A DNA stretch of 64,000 nucleotides, from the NCBI GenBank assembly GCA_035610835.1, contig CM069448.1, positions 11,842,462 to 11,906,461 of the forward strand, in the 5' to 3' direction. The position numbers and the translations under genes are program-made. This DNA is from Ophiura sarsii (lineage: Eukaryota > Echinodermata > Ophiuroidea > Amphilepidida > Ophiuridae). Below the pieces are notes generated by a model, which did not search any database, was not told the DNA's origin, and saw only the letters and a list, made by a program, of their open reading frames with translations. The first letter of the stretch is position 1, and every line of letters starts with the position of its first letter. Positions 1-11,360 of this stretch are shown in pieces.

Positions 1-660
1 GGCAGTTGATGACAGGAAAGAGGTACGTTTTCAGGCTCTTCATGAAAGTAGTGATGGATGTGTATTGGCGGATATGAATGGGTGAGTTCCAGAACCGGGG
101 CGCGACGGTCGCAAGCCCATGTCACCATAAGTCTGTTTAGTACGAAGTATAACCAAGTGTGCTGTCATTACCGGATCTCAGATGCAGCCTAGATGGAATA
201 AAGCGGCAAAGGAACTCGCTAAAGTAGCTTGGATGGAGTCCATGGATGCTCCTAAATGTAAGCAGCATTAACTTGAAGATGACACGTGATTCCAGCTGTA
301 GCCAATGAAGTTCCTCATGAGCGGAGCTGATGGTTGTCTCCTGTCAAGCCTAAAGATGGTTCTGAAGTGTTTGGAGTATTTTTCTTTCTTTACCAGTAAT
401 ACCGTAGGGCAAGGAGTTTGCGTAATCAAGACGGGATAGAATTAGTGAACGAGTGAGATGTTGGCAGTTTTTCAGACGAGATGAATTGGCGAATTCGGTA
501 TATGTTGTAACTGGACGATGCAACAAAGAACTCAGTTTTATCGTTAAGTTTCAGCTTATTTTCAGTCATCCGTTGGCGGATTTCGGATACAGGAAGACGG
601 TCTTTCAACAGCATTTGTCAGCCCCTTTCCTCGCCTTGGATCCTATATGGAATGATCATA
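1..660 (-). pseudogene. CR1/L2-like non-LTR retrotransposon, broken reverse transcriptase C-terminal part
   Basis: Read on the minus strand, this stretch spells successive blocks typical of the C-terminal half of CR1/L2-type reverse transcriptases, but in changing frames. From about 615 to 430 there is a block with TENKLKLNDKTEF. At about 450-365 there is LSRLDYANSLPYG. At about 325-1 there is EELHWLQLESRVIFKL followed by PRFWNSPIHIRQYTS. Frameshifts, in-frame stops and a missing middle part show that the copy is dead. It is cut by the left edge of the window. The family assignment rests on these remembered blocks and no search was run. Confidence 0.75.
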
Positions 661-739
661 ATTGGAAATTACTCTGCTTATGTAATGACTCTATCTAATG
701 TAATAATAAAACCTTTTGAAATGCAAGGTACTCATTGGG

Positions 740-1250
740 TTATAGAGCATAACGGGTTTTTTGGTAACTACACACAATTAAGTTGTTAAACTGTCTATGA
801 CTATATTCACTATCGCTGCCCGATTCAAGGTATGACCCACATCTGTCAGAGTCACTTTCATCATCATCGCCGCTATCGTCGCTTCTAATGCTGCTCTCCG
901 TTGCCACCGAACTTGTAGGAATCATTATATAGATGAGGGTAGCTAGAGAGGGTTTGATGTAACGCAATGGTAAACATAGGCCGTTCACTAAGTGCCATAT
1001 ATGCAAATACGGGCGAAGACTATCATAATCCCGATCTGAGTCTGGTGGAAGTCTGGTGATCTTCTTTTGTATTGCGCTCCTCTTTGTAGCTCTGGCGTCT
1101 GCAACATTCTTGCTTTTTGTGTCAAAGTATATGTGGCGAATGACAAACTTTTCCATATCGCCGAGAATTTGTGTCAAAGGGAGCTCCGTGTCCTGCTCCG
1201 TACCACAAGAAAATGATGCTCTTTATATTTACTTAGGCGATCTGTAATGC
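740..1250 (-). repeat. Fragment of a repetitive transposon-associated ORF (MEKFV-type)
   Basis: A 145-codon open frame on the minus strand contains GDMEKFVIRHIYFD, then an AR...LPP spacing and a short W-containing block, followed by an acidic Ser/Asp/Glu-rich tail. The first part resembles a segment found in many copies in marine invertebrate genomes, usually near transposase-like ORFs. The open frame can be read a little further upstream, to about 1230. No start signal, splice sites or neighbouring exons are visible, so I take it as a fragment of a mobile element and not a host gene. Function is unknown. Confidence 0.4.
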
Positions 1251-1639
1251 CCGTCACCCTATTTCGGTTGGACACCTTGTAAAGACGTTTTCTTGTGATG
1301 CTCTCTGTTCGGATATACATTTATTCCTCTGAGTTGAGAATTTTCGCGCGTGGTCGTGGATAATTCGTGTGGGTGGTTTTTACTGAATTTACTACGCTAA
1401 ATTTGGACCGTTTTGGATTCTTTTCAGACCATTATAAGTACCAAAATTCAACCAAAACCTGAACGTAAAATTTCAAAAATTTCCTAAGATCCGCCATTTT
1501 TGATTGTGACGTATACAACATGGCGTCGATCTTTGTTTTCATATATTATTTTCCGAGAATTCTGGATACGCTTTGGATCTAACGTGTACTCGTGCTGGAA
1601 TCGCTGGGATTATTATATTTGCTATCGGTCAACATCGTT
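1251..1639. other. Non-coding stretch, nothing recognised
   Basis: Short unrelated open frames only. No motif, repeat boundary or RNA gene was recognised here. Confidence 0.5.
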
Positions 1640-1794
1640 AGGGCTGATATCCAAACTCTCAGCGGTGTTACACCGGTATTACACCGATGTTATACCGGTA
1701 TTACACCGATATTCTATACAAATATCGGTGTAATACCGGTATAACATCGGTGTAATACCGGTGTAACACCGCTGAGAGTTTGGATATCAGCCCT
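1640..1794. repeat. Perfect 74-bp inverted repeat with 7-nt loop
   Basis: Positions 1640-1713 are exactly reverse-complementary to 1721-1794, with only seven bases (1714-1720) between them. Each arm holds four tandem 11-mers of the form RYACCGRTRTT (for example ACACCGGTATT, ACACCGATGTT). An arm of this length without a single mismatch implies recent formation or an inversion-duplication. As RNA it would form a near-ideal long hairpin. Whether it belongs to an element spanning the flanks is not clear. Confidence 0.9.
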
Positions 1795-2015
1795 TATGGA
1801 TCTTGGTGATGTATCTTTATATTAATCGATATAGTCTGTATAATGTAGTATTAACGTGTATTTTGCCTATTATGTATCCTTGCAGCTTTTGACGCATAAA
1901 GCCCTCTGTGATATTTATAGCTATCCGATTCACTTATAATTCCCTGGTGGTTTTGTCCTGCCTGTGACTCGCATTACACGTTTGACTGAGTTTCCATTCT
2001 TTAATTTCTATAAAA
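1795..2015. other. Non-coding stretch upstream of the gag-like ORF
   Basis: AT-rich sequence with no motif recognised. It could be the 5' untranslated or LTR part of the element whose ORF starts at 2016, but no terminal repeat could be matched. Confidence 0.35.
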
Positions 2016-4250
2016 ATGAATCCTAATTCGTCTTACTACATTTTTACCAGCCAGCCGCTTTAGTACTTTTCGCCACTAGCGGGTTATCAAATCTACCTAT
2101 CTGATTATATCTTATACTGCGTTCTGTGTGTTATTATTATTTCGCACCCGTGCACCGATTGCCCGGCTTTAGTTTCCGAATGGGACCCGCACGTATTCGG
2201 GCACGTATTCTGTATAGCGCACCGTTCATGTTCGCGCTACGAACGATGTGCCTCCTTTTGCGTAGGCCTTTCTTCAGTGCATTTTGACGCGCTGGAGAAG
2301 GGATTCACAAAAGGTATTCGCACCCGTAGTGTAAGTGTAGGTAGAAAGCTGAGACTAGTATACTTGTCTCAGGTAGAAAGCCCATCGGTTCGTCCGATGG
2401 CCACCCTCTCACGGAGGCGGGGAGCTCTGTTGCCGGAGTTCCCAAGGCTGTCTCAGCTACTGTACAGGCTCGGCCTGTACGGCAAGTAGAGACGGTTGGT
2501 GTGAGCAGTTGAAAGGCGGGACTTGTCCCCGTTGAGTACGCAGCTCAGGCAAGTTAGGCGAAAGCTCGAGGGTTATGACAACCCCTGAGTTAGTACCTAA
2601 CCCCCGGGTGCACGTAGTAGTGGTCCGAGCGAATCGATGCCCGCAGCTACGGTGCATTTATCTGCCAGCGAAAGTGCGGGGTTCGCCCCTGCACCAGTAG
2701 CAGGCACGCTGGCGGTGGGAGTTGCTTTGGTTACATCGGGTAACCTGGGTACACTCACCAGCCAGTCGGTGGTAACGCGGGTGGCGGGCTCTGGGCCTAC
2801 TACTGTATGTTCTACCGGTGGACTTCCCACGGCGTTTTCGCAGGTCGAGGTCCTTCCCCTTCCCCCGGTTTCCCTGTCGGCTTTGCCACGGGTGATAATC
2901 AGGGGATGATTAAACATAATCGCCCCATTCAGGCCGGATTGTGTGTTCACTCATCCACGCCTAATGGTGGCATTATGTCTAGTGGGTTCGCTGGGCATTA
3001 TCCTACTAGCCACGGTGATCAGGGATTAAGACAAGGCTTACCCGCAATGAGTGCTATTCCAACCGCTTCGCCGGCTGTGAACATACTCTAACGCTCCCAT
3101 GCCACAACACCCAGTGTTGCAGCAAGGGGGGGGGGGGGGGGTGGTGGGGGGCGGGGGGGGGGGGGGGGGGGGTCATGGCGGCGGGCTATATGCCGAGTGC
3201 AGGGCCTTGGGTCCCGTAAGCATACCAGCCCTGGGCGCAAGCACCGGCATGGCATTCAACCCTATGCTTACGCAGGCTGCTAGCCCTTCCGCAGGGGCAT
3301 GGCAGTACGGACAGCCGGGTATGATTTACCCATGGCAGTCTGTGCAGCCGGGCGGCATGCAGCTCACCTCTCAGGTGCAGCGCATGCCACCTCCTCCAGC
3401 TCCGGCGGTATTGGTGCTGGGAATGCCGCGGCGAACGTTCGCCCGGCGCTCAGCGGGAGTGCCCCCTCTTCAGCAGGATACGTTCATTGTTCCCGTACCG
3501 GTTGTTTCCGGCGCGGTGGACGTGGACATGTGTTCTAACGATGCCCGCTCGGTGAGTGAGGATTCCGGCTCGGAATCCTTTGACTCTGAGAGTGGGTCGG
3601 ACGAGGAGGACGAGTCGGGCTCTTGCACCGACGAGTCTGTGCCTCTTCCCCCGCTACCAGCAGAGGAAAGATTCAATGGTATAGCACGGGACTTAGGCAT
3701 TGCCTACGAGTCGAAGTGCCACGAGGCTGCACCAGGCGTGTTTAGCGCCACGTGCCCATTGCCCATTTAACATCAAACGCATGGATCATGTCCCAAACAC
3801 CACCATTTATGACATGACCAAGACAGAGCCTCTTATCAACCGTGTGAAAAGTCGCCAGCTGAGATTCCTTGGACATATTCTCCGTCTCTCTGATGAAGAG
3901 CCTGCTAGAATGTATGCCACTTACATACCATCACATGGCCGAAGGAGACCTGGTCGTCCAAGCACATCATACTTGAAGTACATACAGCGCTTACTTGGTG
4001 ACAATGAAGGCATGTTTCAAGAATGTCAGATAGCCACTCTTGCTACAGATCGCCGTGCTTGGAGAAAACTTGTGGTCGCCTGCTCCGCAGCCGAAGGATG
4101 ATGATGCTCATTGCCCTCTGACTCTGTTGAGCCAGCACTGTCACTTCCCGCAGACCTGGCGTCTGTCTGGGAGGCAGCGATATCTCCCCCGTCCAAGAAA
4201 GCCTTCAAGAAGGGCTGCCTTGTGACGGAGGACGATTTTAATCAGTACCC
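2016..4250 (+). pseudogene. DIRS-like gag-type ORF, broken
   Basis: An ATG at 2016 opens a frame that meets a stop at 2061-2063 and then stays open to 2489. It carries a Cys/His cluster (CTDC, EWDPH, AHRSC, RCASFC) like the start of gag-type proteins of DIRS-related retrotransposons. A second frame covers about 2637-3090. A third (3099-3764) has a poly-Gly run over a G homopolymer and an acidic Ser-rich tail, and is interrupted by a nested insertion. It continues at 4117 with SLPADLASVWEAAISPPSKK and fades near 4250. Codons are GC-richer than in the surroundings. Stops and frame changes make it non-functional. The DIRS assignment is by resemblance only; it could be another retroelement gag. 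Confidence 0.5.
3765..4116 (+). mobile_element. Nested 5'-truncated non-LTR retrotransposon 3' end, with target site duplication
   Basis: An open frame running to the TGA at 4099-4101 contains LRFLGHILRLSDEE, GRRRPGRP and TDRRAWRKLVVACSAAEG, the usual tail of an endonuclease/reverse-transcriptase non-LTR polyprotein. It ends in a short GAT-repeat tail at 4097-4106. The 8-mer CATTGCCC occurs at 3757-3764 and again at 4109-4116, as expected for a target site duplication. The host gag-like ORF is in one frame before 3764 and resumes in the matching frame at 4117. The copy is severely 5'-truncated and cannot move by itself. Confidence 0.8.
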
Positions 4251-5017
4251 TATGGAAAAAATAATTCTTGTGTTCCAAAATGTTCTGTGTTTTCCTGCTC
4301 AAATCCCTCCTAGATCCCGCCTTAACCCTGTATTTATTCATGGGAAAATGCAGGCAACCCTGTTTTGGTTAGAGAACAAAAGAATGCAACACAGGAAAAA
4401 GCAGAAAGAGGCTGATCCCCCACTAAAGTGATATTGACTTTCTTTTGTAGTGGTCTAGACACCTGCAGACAATGACTTGATAGGATTATACAATCTAGTT
4501 TGGACCTATGTTGGTAGCAATAATAAAGGTCATTGACCTCGCTACATACATGGCTTTAATATTGAATTTATATATATACTTTTATGTTTATTTTCAGGGG
4601 AGGGGTATTCTATGGCTTGCAAGTATCAGGTGGGATGGGGTGGGTAATGTGAGTAATGTTGCATTAGCATATAACAGAAATAAAACCTTGTCATTTGAAA
4701 GAAAAGCCCTATAATGCAAATATGGACTGTGTTGTCTGTTTTGAGTATGAGTTCATCAAAATGCAACTCTTCAGACAAAAATGGACAGTTAACTAGACAG
4801 CAAAGAGGAACTGCTCTTCGTGAGGGAGGGGGGGGGGGGGGGGGTTGTTATGTAACAAAAGTCTAAAAACATTTAACACTTATAGTGGGTTTGGGTTTTG
4901 TTGCATTAGCAAATTTCGGGATCCTTGCACTTCTCCACACTGTCCCGCAATTTACCGTATAGTAACCCTGCATTTCCCCTGTATATTGGCCCTGCGATCC
5001 CCACATTTTCCTGTATT
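4251..5017. other. Non-coding stretch with a G homopolymer
   Basis: AT-rich sequence with no gene recognised. A run of G near 4828-4844 precedes the assembly gap. Confidence 0.5.
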
Positions 5018-5117
5018 NNNNNNNNNNNNNNNNNNNNNNNNNNNNNNNNNNNNNNNNNNNNNNNNNNNNNNNNNNNNNNNNNNNNNNNNNNNNNNNNNNN
5101 NNNNNNNNNNNNNNNNN
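5018..5117. other. Assembly gap (100 N)
   Basis: Exactly 100 undetermined bases, the usual placeholder for a gap of unknown size. Open frames that cross it are not meaningful. Confidence 0.99.
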
Positions 5118-5700
5118 CCTCCTTGTCAATGACTTTGGCCTCATCCCACCCGATAATATGTTTAGTCACAGCGGATTTGTATTGTTCGTCTATTGATGAT
5201 TTTCTCTGAGCCTGCGTGTAAGAATTTGCACTAATTTTGTCAACTTCAGTTTTGTGTTCTTTGAACCGTGTGCCAAACAATCGTCCACTCTCTTCAACGT
5301 TTGCATTGTAATCATACAAGTACATGATTTCAGCCGTTTGATGAGGGTCTTGTTTGTCCTTAGGATGGACAAGTGCAGTATGTTGCATAGGGTGCAGTTA
5401 GGCTTCATAGCCGTCGCGAAACTATGTTTCGTGAAGACATGCGAGGCTTTCTCTGGCAGTACCTCAACATAAGGCACGACTACCAGAGCTTTTGACTTGT
5501 CGGTTGCTGTCTTTTTGGACTCCTTTTTCTTCTGATGTTTTTCTTTGTCTTTTTGGGCTTTGTTTTTTATGGCCCATTTGGGATCCACATTGTTTTAGTG
5601 CGTCGCAGATGACATTATCAGTCTTTCTATCCTCTGTGACTATTGTTTCCTTTCTGTCAAGCAGCGACCTGATAACACAGGGGGTGGTGTGAATTGATCT
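5118..5700 (-). pseudogene. Penelope-like element, C-terminal (linker and GIY-YIG) fragment
   Basis: On the minus strand three frames together give the region following the reverse transcriptase of Penelope-like elements. About 5690-5580 reads SLLDRKETIVTEDRKTDN. About 5588-5400 reads PYVEVLPEKASHVF and KHSFATAMKPNCTL. About 5388-5118 reads LVHPKDKQDPHQTAE followed by GRLFGTRFKEHKTEVDKI and DEAKVIDKE. The segment where the GIY-YIG signature should sit (between TAEIMY and SGRLF) has decayed. At least two frameshifts and truncation by the gap show a dead copy. Confidence 0.75.
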
Positions 5701-5765
5701 CTTTAGTCTCTACTTACAGTGGTTATCACTACAAAAAAACAGTGAAGAGGTCAGATGTCAAATAG

Positions 5766-5796
5766 TCTGATGAAGTGCTCAGTGAGCATGAAACGT
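5766..5796 (+). ncRNA. Hammerhead-ribozyme-like core next to the Penelope-like fragment
   Basis: The plus strand reads CTGATGA (5767-5773), a short hairpin (5775-5780 pairing with 5784-5789 around AGT), then GAAAC (5790-5794). That is the order of the conserved hammerhead core: CUGAUGA, stem II, GAAA. Penelope-like elements are known to carry hammerhead motifs in their terminal repeats. It lies upstream of, and opposite in strand to, the coding fragment, which would fit an inverted terminal repeat. An extra A before stem II and no clear stem III/cleavage site argue that it is decayed or a chance match. Confidence 0.35.
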
Positions 5797-5799
5797 TAC

Positions 5800-6245
5800 G
5801 CATAAATTGTAAATATAAGCTTATTATACTCAACATTTTACACCATGGATTTGTCAAAAGAAAAATCAACCTTTCTACATTGTACTATTTAAATTAACAA
5901 TCCTGATAAATCTACACCAAGTTACTAAATGTGCAAACTGATAATTGAATTTGCAAATTGCCCTTCTTTAACATCAGGCAGCATCAAATTTCCCCAACAC
6001 CCCCTACCCCCACTCAAAATATTGAGAAACTGAAGGAAAAAATTGAATATTTTTTCAGCGCAACATGGTACAAAAAATGTAGCATGTTCCAATGTTGTGA
6101 TCAAGTCACTAAATCTCGAGGTGGCAGACTTGTCCCCTAAATAAATAAATGAAATGTCAAATCATACCAAGATTAGCCTGATAACCCTAACTCTAGATCA
6201 CCACACGGCAACAGATTTCTTTTCCGACACCCAAAATTCACCAGA
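5800..6245. other. Non-coding stretch
   Basis: No gene or repeat boundary recognised. Confidence 0.5.
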
Positions 6246-6345
6246 AAGGTCACCCCGACCCCCCCCCCCCCCCCGGATTTGAACCACGGACCTCCAGCAC
6301 CCGGGCCCAGATCCTAGACAGTCCGAACTAGTCCATCCATCTGAG
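6246..6345 (-). repeat. tRNA-derived SINE-like fragment
   Basis: Read on the minus strand there is a candidate A box (TGGACTAGTTCGG, near 6325) and a good B box (GGTTCAAATCC, near 6275), about 45 nt apart, followed by a G run. The spacing fits a pol III tRNA-type promoter, but the sequence does not fold as a normal tRNA by eye, so a tRNA-derived SINE head is more likely. Confidence 0.4.
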
Positions 6346-6540
6346 GTTCCTAACTTTAATGTTAATATGTTATGTTATGTTCGAGTCGTGAAGGTGAATA
6401 TAAAGGAGAATATCTGAGGAAAGTTATACAATGAGGGTTGAATAGACACCAATTTTATAAAGATAGCAATTTTGTGTGCGGTGCGCTCGTATATACCTAG
6501 AAATATCTTTTTAAAGCTTATTCAAAGCCAATTGGAACCT

Positions 6541-7840
6541 ACACCTAGCACATAAAGTCCCTGACCAGGTGTTTTGAGGTTGGCTAATTCAAAATAGATA
6601 ATCAGTACCAAAACTCTTAGATACATTAAATGAGCAAACTTCTTTCTTCTCCGCAGTTGATACCTCATTCAACAAAATCGAATGGATACTTTTAAAGTTA
6701 TGGCGATTTCAATGACCGCGCATATAACAACAGCAAAGTTGCACTAGGTATGGAAATCATTGATTTGTGTGTGATTATGCACTGAAAAAAACCTCACAGC
6801 TAATCAGCTAAGACTTTCATTCTTCACAGCTAGTCACACCCTTTGTCCTGCAAATTGCGGTTATCACTCCAGACAGACCCATTCATCTGGCTCGTTCAGA
6901 TAGCACACAGTTATGACAGTAATCACACACAAATCAATGATTTCCTATACCTAGTGCAACTTTGCTGTTGTTATGCGCGGTCATTGAAATCGCCATACAT
7001 TGTAACTGTAAAAGTATCCATTCGATTTTGTTGAATGAGGTATCAAACTGCAGAGAAGAAATTTGCTCATTTAATGTACATGTATCTCAGATTTTTGGTA
7101 CCGATTATATATACACTCGGCAAAAGAAGTTCTTGGACACTTAATATAAATTAATATTTAATCGAATATATATAATTATATATATGATTATATATTTATA
7201 ATTGTATATCAAAATAAGCTTAACATGGAATTTAGACATGATCACTCATGCATGGCAGATCCCATTCACTTGACAATGGCAAGAAGATTGCAAAAAAATG
7301 GATAATCCCTCCATTCAAATGACTGTAAATGCTCATTTCTTGCAATTTCCTTTTACGCACCTTACCATTGCTTAATGAATGTGCTCAGCCATGCATGAAT
7401 GTGTACATCTTAATTTCATACAGACATGATAGAGAATTATTGTCTGCTTATTTTGACACGCAATTGTTTAATTTATATTAAATATTTATGTGAAATATTT
7501 GAACTTCAATGAGTGTCCAGGAACTTCTTTTGACGAGTGTATTTTAAATTAGCCAACCTCAAAGCACCTGGTCAGGGACTTTATGTGCTAGGTGTATGGC
7601 AAAATGCATATACACCTAGCACATAAAGTCCCTGACCAGGTGCTTTGAGGTTAGCTAATTCAAAATAGATAATCGGTACCAAAAATCTGAGATATACATT
7701 GAATGAGCAAATTTCTTATCCGCAGTTTGATACCTCATTCAACAAAATCGAATGGATACTTTTAAAGTTATGGCGATTTCAATGACCGCGCATGCAACAG
7801 AAAAGTTGCACTAGGTATAGGAAATCATTGAATCAGTGCA
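6541..7840. repeat. Three-copy repeat block: direct copies flanking an inverted copy
   Basis: A unit of about 230 bp beginning CACCTAGCACATAAAGTCCC appears forward at 6541-6775 and at 7611-7840. It appears reversed at about 6925-7108, resuming at about 7542-7608 after the nested MITE. The first and second copies therefore form a long foldback around 6776-6924. The copies differ at a few percent of positions. No coding frame is conserved among them. Confidence 0.85.
7114..7539. mobile_element. Tc1/mariner-type MITE inserted in the repeat block
   Basis: The ends are inverted repeats of about 27 bp with two mismatches (left begins CACTCGGCAAAAGAAGTTC). TA dinucleotides flank both sides (7112-7113 and 7540-7541). 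The uninterrupted repeat copies have a single TA at this point, so the empty site is visible in the same window. The interior is itself roughly palindromic and carries no transposase. Confidence 0.85.
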
Positions 7841-7919
7841 ATACAATTTGTAATGTTTTATCATTTTCATTTAGTTGGCTGATGTGCATAGAGAATAGTA
7901 CTCTCGGATACAATGTATG

Positions 7920-10855
7920 TGGCTCATTCCATGAAGTTGGGGCATATTATGTGACATCCAAGTGAAATTTTCAAAATGGATATTTTCCAACTCTTTCTTC
8001 TTTTTTAGGTTCTACATTTACCAAAGTCCAATGTAGAACTCTTTTTTTTAATGTAACATTTGGTGTAAAATAACCGCACATGTTCAACAGTTGGATGACA
8101 TTTCCAAAAATCCTGATGCTACATGGACACCATTTCCCATTTCCATATCATTTTCTAATAAATTAGCTTAAGATGTGGGCCAAGTTTCTATACCTCAATT
8201 AACTACTTGCAACCACAAATACATGAAAAGAAACCAGATTTGTCTAGGTTGAACATAACTTAACGAACAAGACATCGTAGATTAACTGTTTTATGTAAAA
8301 ACTCATTGAAAAGTGACTCTTTATTTTGCAATTTGTATAATGAATTTAAATAAAGTACATATCAATATTTGTTTGATGTAAAGTACTCTATAAACCATGC
8401 ACATTGATTACATTATAGTCATAAAGTAAGTATATGAAGTATTATTTACCTGTATAATGTTATAAAATGCACTACCGATGCTACATGGACACCGCGTCTT
8501 GTAACATTGTTAATAATAAGACTATTCATACTGTTACAATTATAATTACAAGTGTGAATGGTTTGTCTACTTGTTCATCATATCAAGTAGATACACAGAG
8601 TGAATTGCTTGAAATTTATCTAAACACTGTTCATGTAAAATTTACCTTTTCTGTGTACTTAAGTATTACGATGCTACATGGACACCGTGCCCTAAAATAT
8701 TTGGAACAGCTTGAACAGGTGCATCTTTTTCAGATCAATAGAGAGGATGTACTATGATGTTAACTTTTTATGTTATAAGCACACGATAAAATTAATAACA
8801 TGGATTGTAAAACTACGAATTACACAAAAAGATAACCTGCCATGAAGCATAAAACATAATTACCTATGATACACATACACCATTTCTTTCAATTACACAA
8901 TAACAATACACCATTGATCAAAGAAACTTAAGATGTCCACTGAAACAAACTTCATGCAGTGCTGTTCTTAAAGTACCCTTTGTGATCTTAGTCTCTTTGC
9001 TCGTTTCTGATTGAATCATCCTCTATTATTGATAAAGATGATTGAAAAGTTTGATCACTTAAAAAGTCAGTTTGCAAAAAAATAATTTAATTGCCATGAT
9101 GGATTTCTTTGGAACGGTACTAGTTTTTGAAAATGATGGGTTCCTTGTCTTCATCTCCATAAATTCCAGGACGATAGAACTGTCTTCTGAATTAATGTCA
9201 AGAACCTGCAAAGCAAAACAAAATAAACCCTATGGCTTCCGCTTAGTATCTTCATGAAACATTGTGTATTGATATTGGAGTAGATTATTTATTCATGTTG
9301 CACTTTTTGTGTTGCAGGAAAATATTTATATTAAAATCATGCTGGAGTATTTTATTTATTATTCATTTAACATGAAGAAGAATAGCAAAGGATAGAGAAC
9401 TTAAATGATTTACAATTATTTGTTTTATTTATAGTAAATAAAACTAAAATAAGGGAATGTTTATTGTGAATTCAGTGAAATGCTAATGGAAATGGTGTCC
9501 ATGTAGCATTGTGTATTAATATATTTCATTAGATATACATCTCTCATAATATGCCTTTTTTCTGTAAAGTGTAGTAAAATGTAGGCAATGTTTTGAATGT
9601 TTTGGGTGATGGATAATTTCGAATGGGGTAATTGTTTTAGTCTAATTAGGCAAATTTTATGAAATGCTACATGGACATGGTGTCCATGTAGCATCGTATT
9701 GGTAAGCTATATTATTAGCATTAAAAGAGCAAAAACTAATTCATTATTAACTTCAAAGTTTATTAATGATGTGATTCAACAACAAAAATTACAATTTCAA
9801 TGAACTATAACGATACTCAATGCAAAATATTGCCCATGCTATGCCCGATGCTACATGGACGCCAAATTATTATGGCGTCTGTGACTCAAAATTAATATCA
9901 TAACATGAAAAGAAATTCTGATTCAGTGTTTCCCTTTCAATAAAAATGCATTAATAAATACAGACATACAAGCAACATTAAGAAATAATTACAATCGCAC
10001 TTACCATTCACAAAACTATCCAATGTTTACAATTTGATGCTACATAAAAGTCCCGATGCTACAACGGGACATCAGCGACTGAAACCTTGATAAAATTAGC
10101 CCACATGTGGCAAATTCCAAACAAACCTGATAGCTATTGACCTCTATCCTTACAAAAAGAAATATGGAATGTTTTATTTATCTCCAGGGGGGGGATTCCC
10201 ACAAATTGCATAGGATGTTTATCACGATGCTACATTTTATGGTTAGGACACCATGCACACGGCACGGTATACTTTTTCATGAATATATGGAATGGTCTTC
10301 ATGAAATTTATTCTCATTTGCAATAGTTTTCAATTGATAAATGCTCTTAATTTTGGAAAATAATTAAAAAATGTATGATAGAGAACTACCCCCATTCAGC
10401 AATGAAAACTCCCGATGCTACACGTGTATATTTTGTGGACACCGTGCGTAGCATCGGAAAGGCAATTTTCATGTTGCTTGGGTGAAAAATCAGTCCAGCG
10501 TGACGAGGTGTTTTGGTCAGTAAACTATGAATACATGTATCTTTTATTAATCAAATCGATTTCCAAGCAATTCTATGATAGTTTTCCTTACATAAAACTC
10601 ATATTAATGGTTGTGTTTTCCATGTCACGTTTTTTAGCAAAAATGGTCTTGGACACCACCTCATTTTTTCTTTTCTTTTTCTTCAAGGAAGGGTCGATTT
10701 TTAATTTTTTTTTTCATGGCTCAATACTATAACCTAGTACTGTTTTTGGACACTAAAATTTTTTGATATACACATAGAGTAAATCCGTTTATAAGCTGCC
10801 TAAAGTACCAAATTCTGCTATTTTAACAAATGCCCCAACTTCATGGAATGAGCCA
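7920..10855. mobile_element. 2.9-kb element with 26-bp perfect terminal inverted repeats and internal motif array
   Basis: Positions 7920-7945 (TGGCTCATTCCATGAAGTTG then GGGCAT) recur exactly inverted at 10830-10855. Between them the 17-mer GATGCTACATGGACACC or close variants occur at 8115, 8477, 8670 and 9847 (+) and at 9494 and 9679 (-). A 14-bp inverted pair lies at 9664-9694, and split or partial versions lie near 10036, 10055, 10226 and 10414-10455. No long ORF is present. I infer a non-autonomous DNA transposon with transposase-binding repeats. No clear target duplication was found. Confidence 0.65.
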
Positions 10856-11356
10856 TGTGCAAAAGAATGGTAGCAATTTGGAGAGTGCTTGACTATAACA
10901 CAAACCATGTAAAAATGATGCATTCACTTTGTGCTTACACATAATATACAAATGCTATATATTGAATTCTGATATGGTCGGTCACTCAGATTCATCGTGT
11001 TGTTCAGAATTATTTCCTTGTAATGAAGCAATAGGTATTGCATGAGCAGAAAAGGCCATTTAAGATATTATTTTTAAACATTGGGATTTTACCAGTTGAC
11101 ATCAACACACACTCATGCAATACACTACCGTAGTATTTATTTAATGAGATGCTTACGATATCACAAGAAGTTGTAAAGGCAATGGGCATGATATATGAAA
11201 TACAAAAAATATTGAAATTAGGTGTGCATCATTAATTAAAGGACATTTTAACCCCTAAATTGAGTGCAAAAAGCAAAAGCTCACAATTTTACATGTTGCG
11301 AGAGGAATATCCACTCATTACATATTATTATATTGATTGAGTTCTCCATCAATAAA
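10856..11356. other. Non-coding stretch
   Basis: AT-rich. No gene, RNA or repeat recognised. Confidence 0.5.
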
Positions 11357-11360
11357 TTAA

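Noticed and set aside
4845..5388. Open frames crossing the N gap
   Set aside because: The frames run through undetermined bases, so only the part right of 5117 was used, as a Penelope-like fragment.
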